Assembly: GCA_965206145.1 (NCBI GenBank)
Contig: CBDBIK010000005.1
Span: 124,001-188,000 of the forward strand
Reading direction: 5' to 3'
Length of the DNA: 64,000 nucleotides
From: CBDBIK01 sp965206145
GTDB lineage: Bacteria > Pseudomonadota > Alphaproteobacteria > TMED109
Shown here in pieces: positions 16,914 to 25,016 of the stretch (its first letter is position 1; each line of letters starts with the position of its first letter). Both the position numbers and the translations under genes were made by a program. The notes beneath the pieces are model-generated. The model worked only from the letters and a program-made list of their open reading frames with translations, had not been told where the DNA came from and ran no database searches.

Positions 16914-17197
16914 TCATCAATCCGAGACCCCCTTGTTTTCGTGAGTATGCATTCCCACGTATTACAGGCCCCGGGGCATTGGACCCGGATGATTGTTGTT
17001 AAAGCTCTCAAGTGCTATCTGCACCTGTTGCTCGAGAGACGATTGGATTTCATTCATGTCGTATCTTTCTAAACACAATGTGGTAATAACATACCATACA
17101 AAGTTTTTTCGTACCGGATGGAGATATTTTTTCCTGATGGGAGTTTTGGTTTAATAGCCCGGGCATTTGACGAACGGAATCACTATGCCCGGGTTTT
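16914..17197 (+). ncRNA. Candidate structured leader/ncRNA of the reverse transcriptase locus
   Basis: This roughly 280-bp stretch between the homopolymer tract and the reverse transcriptase gene shows RNA-like structure rather than a recognised gene. CTCTC (17005-17009) can pair with GAGAG (17034-17038), enclosing GTGC (17012-17015) paired with GCAC (17021-17024). CCCCGGGG (16970-16977) is self-complementary, and a strong GC hairpin followed by TTTT closes the region (17158-17197). Several defence reverse transcriptases of the DRT type use an ncRNA encoded just upstream as template. That this stretch is such an RNA is inference; its ends are guesses, and no convincing promoter boxes were found. 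Confidence 0.3.
17158..17197 (+). terminator. GC-rich hairpin with T run overlapping the RT start codon
   Basis: CCCGGGCA (17158-17165) pairs with TGCCCGGG (17186-17193) and is followed by TTTT. The loop contains the ribosome-site candidate GGAA and a TTG; the ATG at 17185-17187 is in the 3' arm. It could terminate an upstream RNA, or block translation of the reverse transcriptase when folded. Confidence 0.5.
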
Positions 17198-18498
17198 ACC
17201 TACCTTCTATGAACGATTTTGATCCATCTACGGATGATTTTTCATTGTCTGTCCTATCGAAGGAGCGACAGTATAAGCACTTCGATCTGCCGTTGCGTGA
17301 AGTCGAGCGGGCGCAGGCTCTCAACTTCTTATGCGAGGATAAACCTCACCGCTTCTTACCTTTGCTCGGGTTCACCGACGAAGTAAGGCGGTCGGTGCTA
17401 AACGCTTCTGGTGCCCGTGAACTGAAAATAAAAAAGAGACCTATCCGCTTTGCTGGCCATGCAGATGCCGCCTACCTCGAAAAATATGCAGATCATCTGA
17501 ATTCATATTATGAACGGGCACTGGCACAGGATGAATCGGCTGGCTCTATCCTAGCTTATCGTCCGCGGGGCAGGACCAACATTTATCACGCGAAGGCACT
17601 CTTCGACGAGATACGATCGCGGGGCGACTGTTCTGTGATCGCGCTGGATATTTCTAAATTTTTTGACAGCCTCGACCACAATCTGCTGCGCGACGAAATT
17701 GCTGGCTTGCTGGGCGTTACCCGTCTCGACGGGCACCACGCGACAGTTTGGAAAAACGTGACCCGGTATTCTTGGGTTGAGACAGTCGATTTAGATTCGC
17801 GGCTTGGCCGAAAACGCAAGCGGGATGGTCGAGTGTGTTCCTACAAAGATTTTATTGATCATGTGCGGGGTCGGAAGAACGGGTTGATTCGAACCCACGA
17901 CCCAACCTTCGGCATCCCGCAAGGAACGCCAGTATCCGGGCTTTATGCCAATATCTATCTACGAAGCTTCGACCACGAGATGATCACCTTGTGCCGAAAG
18001 TATGGTGGCTCTTACAGGCGATACTCGGATGATATTGCGGTCGTTCTTCCTCTTGGAACAGAGCTTCGAGATGTTGACGTGGTGGTTAAAAACATGCTGG
18101 CCAATTTTAACCTGTCCTTGTCTGGTGATAAGACCGACACCGCTTATTTTAATGGCGGATTATCACGCGCCCCTATCCAGTATCTAGGGTTTACCTACAA
18201 TGGTCTGGAGACACTGATTCGCCCGTCGTCACTCGACGCTTACCGTGGAAAGATGCGCCGGGGAATTCATGCCAAGATGATCGCCGCAAAAGCTAAGTCA
18301 GTTCCGCAGTCTGAGGTGCACAAACGCGAGTGCCTTAGCCGCTACACGCATCTTGGTCGGCGACGTAATTTTCTAAGCTACGCGTACAAGGCAGCAGATA
18401 TCATGGACAGCCAAGAAATTAAGCAGCAAGTGAAAGATCATATGACTTGGTTCAAGCGCACATGGAGCAGAGAAGGCAAAAAAGTATTTGGCGAGTAG
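17185..18498 (+). CDS. Standalone defence-type reverse transcriptase (UG/DRT class, DRT2-like)
   Basis: RNA-dependent DNA polymerase of about 437 residues. Reverse transcriptase motifs appear in order. Motif A is VIALDISKFFDSLDH (catalytic Asp at about residue 155), motif B is GIPQGTPVSGLYANIYL, and motif C is YSDDIAVV. IQYLGFTYNG lies in the motif D/E region. No group II intron maturase or HNH domain follows, and retron hallmarks are not evident. The N-terminal YKHFDLPL and KKRPIRFAGHADAAYL segments resemble, from memory, antiviral Drt2 proteins. A search is needed to place it among the UG classes. The ATG at 17185 has GGAA upstream but lies in a hairpin; TTG 17167 and ATG 17209 are alternatives. 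The gene is intact in an otherwise decayed island, sits between two btuB 3'-end copies, and follows a long structured leader. Confidence 0.82.
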   Translation: MPGFYLPSMNDFDPSTDDFSLSVLSKERQYKHFDLPLREVERAQALNFLCEDKPHRFLPLLGFTDEVRRSVLNASGARELKIKKRPIRFAGHADAAYLEKYADHLNSYYERALAQDESAGSILAYRPRGRTNIYHAKALFDEIRSRGDCSVIALDISKFFDSLDHNLLRDEIAGLLGVTRLDGHHATVWKNVTRYSWVETVDLDSRLGRKRKRDGRVCSYKDFIDHVRGRKNGLIRTHDPTFGIPQGTPVSGLYANIYLRSFDHEMITLCRKYGGSYRRYSDDIAVVLPLGTELRDVDVVVKNMLANFNLSLSGDKTDTAYFNGGLSRAPIQYLGFTYNGLETLIRPSSLDAYRGKMRRGIHAKMIAAKAKSVPQSEVHKRECLSRYTHLGRRRNFLSYAYKAADIMDSQEIKQQVKDHMTWFKRTWSREGKKVFGE

Positions 18499-18736
18499 GT
18501 TGTCCCTGTTTATAGCTAGCAACTTACAACACGAGGCGATTTTCCCAAAGAGTTAGGTACGGTCTTGGCAACTAAGGCAACCACCATTTCATCCCTCAGT
18601 TTTATCTTCGTGATTTTGCCAATGGCGTGAGCCGCAAAGCACGGGTTTTCATCTTTAACAGCGACGGAATTTCCTAGTACTAAAGTCATGGTGATCTTGT
18701 GATCAGATTGAAACAGCCCCGACAGGACAGAATGCT

Positions 18737-18865
18737 ATGAACATCATACAAGTTTTCAACAATTTCCAACTCAAGAAGATTGCATAGCGTATCTTGAAGA
18801 AGCCCGTTGACATGTGGAACCGACTTGCCCTTATTGCGGATCGGTCAATACCGCTCCAAATCAGC
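18737..18865 (+). pseudogene. IS1595-type transposase N-terminal fragment
   Basis: The stretch begins MNIIQVFNNFQLKK and, after a frameshift, continues DCIAYLEEAR, an in-frame stop, then HVEPTCPYCGSVNT. This matches the zinc-ribbon start of IS1595-family transposases. It breaks off exactly where the second btuB repeat begins, so it marks a junction. The gap 18499-18736 before it shows no recognisable gene. Confidence 0.6.
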
Positions 18866-19168
18866 TTCGCTCCTCTTCGCATCGTTCTCCCTGGCGGTGA
18901 GCGATCGTGTCTCTCTTTTCGTTCGAGGCGAGAACCTGCTTGACCAGAACTATCAGGAGGTCATCAACTACGGTGCACTTGGGCTGACGGCATTCATCGG
19001 CATCCGGATTACCTCGGGAGGGATGTTGAATACGCCGTGACCAAAATTTTTAGCGGCGTTATAACCGGCAAGCCAATGATGCCCCGACGATCGGGTGCCT
19101 CTGTAGATCCCTTCCTCATACCGAAACTTTGCTGTCGGCACCGGCTAGTGCCGAACCTTTGGAAACAA
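18866..19168 (+). repeat. Direct repeat, copy 2: diverged btuB 3' end plus flank
   Basis: This copy encodes SLAVSDRVSLFVRGENLLDQ and the rest of the btuB C-terminus, to a TGA at 19038-19040. The downstream flank is the same as in copy 1, with scattered substitutions and small gaps. It has no 5' gene and cannot be expressed as BtuB. The mostly synonymous differences from copy 1 suggest it came from a functional btuB allele of another lineage rather than from a recent local duplication. Confidence 0.88.
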
Positions 19169-19282
19169 ACGGAAAAATCCGTCCACAGCCGGATCGGGAA
19201 AAATGTTTCCATGAGGCAAGCGGCGGATGGTATGACCGGGCTGGCACGTGAAATAACATCTAGTCTCGGGGCCGCGGCATGA
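19169..19282 (+). pseudogene. 3' fragment of a mobile-element recombinase-type gene
   Basis: Directly after the second btuB repeat, a frame reads SVHSRIGKNVSMRQAADGM and then LAREITSSLGAAA before a stop that overlaps the next start (ATGA). DNA of the same kind (CAGCCGGATCGGG, then GGCAAG and GGCGG) recurs near 32245. The family is inferred from its position before the recombinase-associated gene, as often seen in alphaproteobacterial elements. Confidence 0.35.
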
Positions 19283-19575
19283 CCCGCGTGAAGCCAGTGC
19301 CTGAAACAGTGACGATGCACGTCTCGTTTCGCCTCGTGAAGCACGGCGGTCGCAAGGAGATACAGTTGCCGGATGAGGCATCAGGACAACGCAAGATGGG
19401 CAACACGCTGATCAAGACGCTCGCGCGGGCGTCTCGCTGGAAACGGGTGAGTTCGTGGCCATCGCCGAGCCAGCAGAGCGCGAAGGCATTGCACCGTCCT
19501 ACATGACGCGCGTTCTCCGGCTTACGCTTCTCTCACCAGACATCGTGGAAGCGATAATGGATGGGCAGCACAATT
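19279..19575 (+). pseudogene. Recombinase-associated small protein gene, frameshifted and truncated
   Basis: Reading begins MTRVKPVPETVTMHVSFRLV and KHGGRKEIQLPDEA, then TLIKTLARASRWKR. After a frameshift it continues FVAIAEPAEREGIAPSYMTR and VLRLTLLSPDIVEAIMDG. This is the small protein found next to site-specific recombinase genes in alphaproteobacterial mobile elements. The usual end is replaced by unrelated AT-rich DNA after about 19575. It overlaps the preceding fragment by ATGA. From 19575 to 19920 nothing recognisable was seen. Confidence 0.6.
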
Positions 19576-19919
19576 ATAAATTTATAAATTACGCTGGTGC
19601 GGTTACTGGAGCCGTTTCAGATGGAATGGGAACAGCAAACCACACTTTATTCATGACTGACACGGCTGATGACGGTCTTGTCCCACCCCGATCCCAAACA
19701 AGGTTTTCGGACCGATGGCCGCCTCGGGCGACAGGTTGTTTACAAACGCGATGAATTGCACTGCCCAGCACTTGTGGAGGGCGAATCCAGGGGAACGGCG
19801 ATATTCAAGTAAAATGTTCTCGCACTGCTTGTGCCTGTCAACGATAATGGATAAGCTTGTCTGGCATCCAGTAATATGTCGAGCCAAATTGTGATTCCCT
19901 CAGGACCACTGAAAAAAAG

Positions 19920-20848
19920 TACCGGTAAAAAGCATCGAACTCGACCGTGAGAATCCGAGGATTCGTAAGTTTCTTGAAACATACGTTGGAGAAACCACGC
20001 CGGAGCAGATTCATCTCGCGCTCGGCGTTGATGGAAATGACACGAGGGCAGGGAAATGACACGAGGGCAGGAGGCGGAACAACTTTTCTCAAACTCAAAA
20101 ATTCAATCCAGTCCAATGGCGGCGTGGTCCAACCCGTAATAATCAACCGCACATCAGAAGGACGGCTTGTCTGCATCGAAGGTAATACGGGCGTCGCGAT
20201 CTATCAGAAGTTCTTGAGCGAAAATATCTCGGGTGACTGGGACCACATACCGGCACTCGTTCATGATGACCTTAATAAGGCATCGACTGACGCCGTCCGG
20301 CTACAGGTTCACTTGGTTAGCCCCCGGCCATGGGCCCCCTACTCAAAGGTCAAGTACCTCCATGATCTTCGGAAACTAGACATGCCCTTCTCAGAGATCA
20401 TAAATTTTTGTGGGAGAAACGAAACCGATCTCGACAGGATCATTTCAGCCTATGAAGACATGGAAAAATACTACAGAGATGTCGTTCCGGAAGATAGTAG
20501 ATTCGATACAACACGTTTCAGCGGCAATTGGATACACTAAGGAAAGCTATTTCCTCTACACACTGTTCGCCGCCTTCCAGACATCCTTAAGAATAAGTCG
20601 GCACGGGAAGCGTTCCAAAAGCACGATGCGAAGAGAGCAATCGCCCACCTCGCAACGCCTGAAAGCCATAAAGCACTCGAAAAAGTCTCGCTGATGCAAC
20701 TATGTCAAGCGCTGACAAACAAGCTCCAAATATTAAAATATTACCTTTTCAGGAAGTCGAACGGCTCAAGAGTACACCCGCGGCTTTATCCCTATCTGAG
20801 ACAAGAGATGCGATCATAGAACTAACCAACCATTTAGACAGAGATTAA
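19920..20848 (+). pseudogene. ParB-like domain protein gene with several frameshifts
   Basis: Pieces in different frames join into one ParB/Srx-like protein. The start is SIELDRENPRIRKFLETYVG and ETTPEQIHLALG. The central part is GGTTFLKLKNSIQSNGGVVQ, then LVCIEGNTGVAIYQKF, HLVSPRPWAPYSKVKYLHDL and RFDTTRFSG. The C-terminal part is LPDILKNKSAREAFQKHDAK and ALEKVSLMQLCQALTNKL, and finally EVERLKSTPAALSL to a TAA at 20846. The first frameshift is caused by a perfect 19-bp tandem duplication at 20033-20070. ParB-like proteins of this sort sit in defence and mobile loci as DNA-binding or nuclease partners. A new ATG overlaps the stop (TAATG, 20848), but that gene is cut off within about 25 codons at the hsdS junction. 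Confidence 0.7.
20033..20070 (+). repeat. 19-bp perfect tandem duplication breaking the ParB-like gene
   Basis: The unit GGAAATGACACGAGGGCAG occurs at 20033-20051 and again at 20052-20070. Removing one copy restores the reading frame between the two halves of the ParB-like protein. Confidence 0.9.
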
Positions 20849-20900
20849 TGCCTGAATCATACGAGCACATCGCTATTTCGAAAAGAGTTCTAGCCTACAT

Positions 20901-21473
20901 TCAATCCGAATACGCTGGAGTTGGCGCGCTGCAATCAATCAGCGCTTCGGTTTTTTCAATTGCCGAAACACAAGATTGGAATATCGCATAAATTTCTGCT
21001 TGCTGGTTTATACTTGGAAGTAAAATAGGCAAACTAGTCAGTGTTGCTTTGTTGAGTTTGTACCTATTTGCACCTTGTCTACTCAGCATGTGAGTAATAT
21101 CACGATTGTGAAAATAGATGTAGAACCATTCGGTTAAACACTTTGAAGTTCCCTCAATAATATGAGCGTGATTGTTTACGTTAAACTGACCTTCTGCAAG
21201 AATAGTTTAAGGCTTCTCAGTAGGCTTCAGGTAATGGTCACCATCCTCACCAATTAAAGCATATTTCCCATCAACCCTGTAGTGATCAATAAAATCTAAA
21301 ATTCCTGTAGGGCCATAGTATGGGTATTTACCTTGCATTCCTTTCCGCTCGTTCACGGAAATTGGCTTCCTTAGATCATTTCTAATTTTACAAGCCTTTC
21401 CTACGGTTGTTATTTCCCATCCGCTAGGTACATACGAGATTTTGCCTAGCTTTTTGAGGTGTTGATTACTCAT
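20901..21473 (-). pseudogene. hsdS: Type I restriction specificity subunit HsdS, nonsense mutation and truncation
   Basis: Specificity subunit remnant. From the ATG at 21473 the product reads MSNQHLKKLGKISYVPSGWE, then GKYPYYGPTGILDFIDHYRV and ALIGEDGDHYLKPTEKP. There it hits an in-frame TAA, then continues in the same frame with TILAEGQFNVNNHAHIIEGT and LTSLPILLPSINQQAEI to a stop at 20901. Only one target-recognition domain with its following conserved helix is present, where a full HsdS has two. It overlaps the end of rhuM by 8 bp. The 3' end is fused to DNA following the ParB-like gene, so a deletion removed the rest and probably hsdR. Confidence 0.75.
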
Positions 21474-22476
21474 CCTCATCTCCACGTTTTGTCAGTTTCT
21501 TTTCGAGGGTTTCTAACTCCTTAATATCCTCTTCATCAGCGGCAATGACTTCTGCTTCTTTTCTCTTGGTATCAAATTCATCGTAACGCTCTGCTGCAAG
21601 CTTTTGAGCCACTTCCATTTTGAGTTTTCCGGCGTGAGTCAGCAGGTCTCGTTCGTTAAACTCAAGAAACGTATCCAATTTATCGGCCCAGTCATTCATG
21701 CTGATGGTTTTACGTTTTTGTGCCTGATCTTCTGCGTAGTCCAGATACATAGTGACAATGCGATTAAGCTCGTCAATTTCATCTTGCTGTAGGTAGTTTT
21801 TGGCAGTGCCAATATCGCCCTTTCTGACAATAGACCCTTTGAAAGAAGTTAGACCCATATTGGCTTTGCCGGGATCACTTCGATCAGCAATCAATTCAGC
21901 AGCGGTTTTATCTGTTACAGCCCAAAGCATCTTGTTTTGTACTTTTTTAAAAAAGAGCTGCGCCTGTTCGGAGGATTTATCGTAATCAACCGCCGTGGCG
22001 TAAAGGTTTTTTACTTTTTGATAGAAGCGTTTTTCAGATGCCCGAATATCACGGATACGAGCAAGCCACTCATCAAAGTAATCCCATTTGTCAGCTTGTT
22101 TCAGGCGCTCATCATCCATGGCAAAGCCTTTGACCAAATACCCCCTCAAAACAGTATTGGCCCAACGGCGGAATTGCGTGCCTCGAGGAGATCTTACACG
22201 GAAACCAACAGCCAAAATCATATCAAGATTATAGTGTAAGACACTGTAATCTTTACCATCCCTGGCAGTTCGTCGGAAATTCCGACAAACTGAATTTTCG
22301 TCCAATTCGCCATCCGTCAGGATGTTTTGGATATGCTCTGTAATGGTAGATCTGCCTTTATCGAACAGATCTGCTATTTCATCCTGCGTTAGCCAGACCG
22401 TACCATCGATAGCTGTCAAGTTAATCTGGGCAAGCCCATCTTCTGTTTGGTAGATGATTAATTCGCCGTTGCTCAT
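21466..22476 (-). CDS. RhuM-family protein in the type I restriction locus
   Basis: Member of the virulence RhuM family, often encoded between hsdM and hsdS. Its biochemical role is not established. The 336-residue protein has a KilA-N/HTH-like start (VWLTQDEIADLFDKGRSTIT), the family signature NFRRTARDGKDYSVLHYNLD followed by GFRVRSPRGTQFRRWANTVL, and a charged helical C-terminus. It is intact, with a strong AAGGAGGTGG ribosome site, and its start overlaps the hsdM stop by 4 bp. As its partner genes are broken, it may be surviving without a function or doing something independent. Confidence 0.82.
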   Translation of the reverse strand: MSNGELIIYQTEDGLAQINLTAIDGTVWLTQDEIADLFDKGRSTITEHIQNILTDGELDENSVCRNFRRTARDGKDYSVLHYNLDMILAVGFRVRSPRGTQFRRWANTVLRGYLVKGFAMDDERLKQADKWDYFDEWLARIRDIRASEKRFYQKVKNLYATAVDYDKSSEQAQLFFKKVQNKMLWAVTDKTAAELIADRSDPGKANMGLTSFKGSIVRKGDIGTAKNYLQQDEIDELNRIVTMYLDYAEDQAQKRKTISMNDWADKLDTFLEFNERDLLTHAGKLKMEVAQKLAAERYDEFDTKRKEAEVIAADEEDIKELETLEKKLTKRGDEDE

Positions 22477-24000
22477 GCTGCCACCTCCTTTAGAAGGCTC
22501 GCCATTTTGCCGCGCACTTCTGCCAGTTCACCTTCAAGTGTATCGATTTCTTGCTGAACGACCTCAATGTCGATTTCCGCTTCCTCTTCGAAGGTACCGA
22601 CATAGCGTGGGATATTCAGGTTGAAGTCATTTTCTTTCAGTTCATCATAGCTTGCTAAATGTGCGTATTTAGGGACTTCTTCACGCGCCTCATAGGCGTT
22701 TAGGATTTTCTCCATATGTTCATCAAGCAAGGCGTTTTGGTTTTTGCCCGGCTGATAATCTTGGCTGGCATCAATAAACAACACATCCTTACGATTTTCA
22801 TTGACACCACCTTTTTCACGAGAGCGGTCAAAGATTAAAATAGCAACGGGGATGGATGTACTCGGGAACAAGTTGCCCGGCAGACCAATCACGGCATCCA
22901 GAAGATTATCTTTGACGAGTTTTTCGCGGATGCGTCCCTCAGCAGCGCCACGGAACAATACCCCATGAGGAACCACCACAGAAACACGACCTTCTTTTTC
23001 AACTGCTGCCTCAATCATGTGACTGATAAAGGCATAATCGCCTTTTGATTTCGGCGGTACACCGCGCCAGAAGCGGTTATATGTATCGGCCTCGGCTTCA
23101 TTAGCGCCCCATTTATCCAGTGAGAATGGTGGGTTAGCGACGATGTTATCGAACTTCATCAGGCGGTCATTTTCGACCAATGTTGGCGATGTCAGCGTAT
23201 TACACCATTCAATACGGGCGGAGTCAGTGCCATGCAAAAACATGTTCATACGGCATAAAGCCCAAGTGCTGCCATTCACTTCCATGCCATAGATGGAATA
23301 GTTACGGTCACCAACGGCCTTGGCCGCTTCAATTAAAAGTCCACCCGAACCACAGGCTGGATCACAAATACGCGCACCTACTTTTGGCTTGCAAAGCTGC
23401 GCGACCAATTTTGAAACTTTATGCGGCGTGTAGAACTCTCCCGCTTTTTTACCTGCATCAGAGGCAAAGCGCTCAATTAGATAAATATAAACATTGCCAA
23501 TAACATCTTCCGAAATACGGCTTGGACGCATATCAAGCTGAAGCTTATTGAAATCCTCCAATAGCATTTTTAGGCGGCGGTTACGGTCTTTGGTTTGCCC
23601 CAAATTGGCTTCGGAGTTAAAATCAATATTGCGAAATACCCCTTCCAATTTCCCTTTATTGGCTGTTTCTATTGAGTCTAATGCAATATTGATAATTTCG
23701 CCGATATTTGATTCATTACGCTGATCGTAAAGATCGTAATAGCTTGATCCTTTTGGCAGGATAAATCGCTCACGCTCTAGTTTACGGCGGATACGCACAT
23801 CATCGTCGCCATATTGTTTACGGTATTCTTCATAATGGTCTTTCCATACATCAGAGATGTATTTCAGGAACAGCATCACAAGGATATAATCCTTGTAACC
23901 TGCTGCATCCATCACGCCACGAAAGGTGTCAAGGGCGTACGGGACAAGCAGCCCATGCAGCGTTATTTACGTCTTGTTGTTTAATTGCTTCATTCGTCAT
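22473..24000 (-). pseudogene. hsdM: Type I restriction-modification methyltransferase HsdM, N-terminal frameshift
   Basis: N6-adenine methyltransferase subunit. The main frame (23915 leftwards) has the N-terminal HsdM domain, AGEFYTPHKVSKLVAQL, the SAM motif CDPACGSGGLLIEA and the catalytic NPPF (DNIVANPPFSLDKWG). The true start is the ATG at 24000 (MTNEAIKQQDVNNAAWAAC). After that, 13 extra bases (23931-23943) shift the frame into a stop; skipping them joins AAC to DTFRGVMDAAGYKD. A GTG or ATG at about 23915 could restart translation and yield a protein lacking about 25 residues. No hsdR is present in the window, so restriction should be lost even if methylation persists. Confidence 0.8.
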
Positions 24001-24017
24001 TTTTGTGCTCCTTATGC

Positions 24018-24251
24018 TTATTTCGTATCTTTCGGTGGATATGGGTCGTTGCCATAGCTGTTTCCGGCTCTGATTTTACCGTCGCGGCCATGGATCTTGG
24101 TATCTGATTGTTGGTTGCGAGCAATTTGTTCAGCATGTTCAATCGCTTCTTTCTGCGTGTCAGTGACCTTTGTTGCCTTACTATTACCTGCACCCTTAAC
24201 GGCCCATCCGTCCGGGTGCTTTACTACATGTTGATTTTTTCCTCGTGTCAT
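24018..24251 (-). CDS. DUF2188 domain small protein
   Basis: A 77-residue protein that begins MTRGKNQHVVKHPDGWAVKG and continues with TDTQKEAIEHAEQIARNQQS, the DUF2188 pattern, then HGRDGKIRAGNSYGNDPYPP. The family is small, soluble, of unknown function and common in restriction loci. The start at 24251 gives the usual N-terminus; an 18-codon upstream extension is not conserved-looking. It lies between the S-like remnant and hsdM, 17 bp before the hsdM start. Confidence 0.8.
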   Translation of the reverse strand: MTRGKNQHVVKHPDGWAVKGAGNSKATKVTDTQKEAIEHAEQIARNQQSDTKIHGRDGKIRAGNSYGNDPYPPKDTK

Positions 24252-24255
24252 AGCA

Positions 24256-24911
24256 TTAATTCCTTGCTCTTGACTGAGTTTGACCCGGAGTAGATGTTGC
24301 CGCATCGAAGCCGGGTTTTTTATTACTCGCTGTTGGGCGAGATTCTGATGCCATCTGCATCAAAATTCCTTGGGTATAGATCGCTTTGCGATTTTTAATC
24401 TCTTCTAAGAGTTGCTGCTCTCGCATGGAGAGGCTGAAAAACTCAGCCACTTTTTTTGCTGCTCTAATGACGGCAGATTGACTTCCAAATCTTCCAAGCC
24501 CTGCTTGCTGACCATTTTGACCATGGTGCCTTTTGGTCTAGAAGCAAGGTAAGACTGTGAAGACGGCTGGTTGATCCACCAAAGCAAAAACTCTGGCACA
24601 ACCTTTCTCACATCTGGTCGCACACGAAATAGTGGAGCCGCTACAATTGTGCTCTCCACATCTTCGTTCAGTAGCGCGGCAGTATTTGTCTGGCCACGAG
24701 AGCGGAAAATAATATCTCCTCGCTTAACCAGCTGATTCGGTTTAGGCTTTGTGTGGTCAATATGGATGCTCTCGCCTAGGTGCACGAAGTTATCGTCACC
24801 AAGGTCTTTCATCTGAATGACCCTAACATCGCCGCCCTTGGATGCCTCAATACGTGAGCGAAACGTCACTCCCGAGGAAACCGTGGCTATATCTTTTAAC
24901 TTCAAAATCAT
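24256..24911 (-). pseudogene. Single-domain restriction specificity (S-like) protein gene, frameshifted
   Basis: From the ATG at 24911 the product reads MILKLKDIATVSSGVTFRSR, RGDIIFRSRGQTNTAALL, then PKGTMVKMVSKQGLEDLEVN and LPSLEQQKK. A frameshift near 24445 separates this from SMREQQLLEEIKNRKAIYTQ and the stop at 24256. This half-size S protein has one target-recognition domain plus the spacer helix. Such half-subunits occur next to hsdM, where they may dimerise; that is known of the family, not shown here. It is the first gene of the minus-strand restriction locus. Confidence 0.68.
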
Positions 24912-25016
24912 CTCGACAAAACTCTGTAATTCGATTACTGTTATAATGAATGTATCGCAGGATATTCTGCGTGTCAACTATAAAAATACGGTAATGGCGT
25001 TTTTGTAAAAAATAAT

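Noticed and set aside
17185..18498. Group II intron maturase or retron
   Set aside because: No maturase or HNH domain, no domain V-like RNA seen downstream, and no evident retron signature or msr-msd fold; a UG/DRT-type RT fits better.
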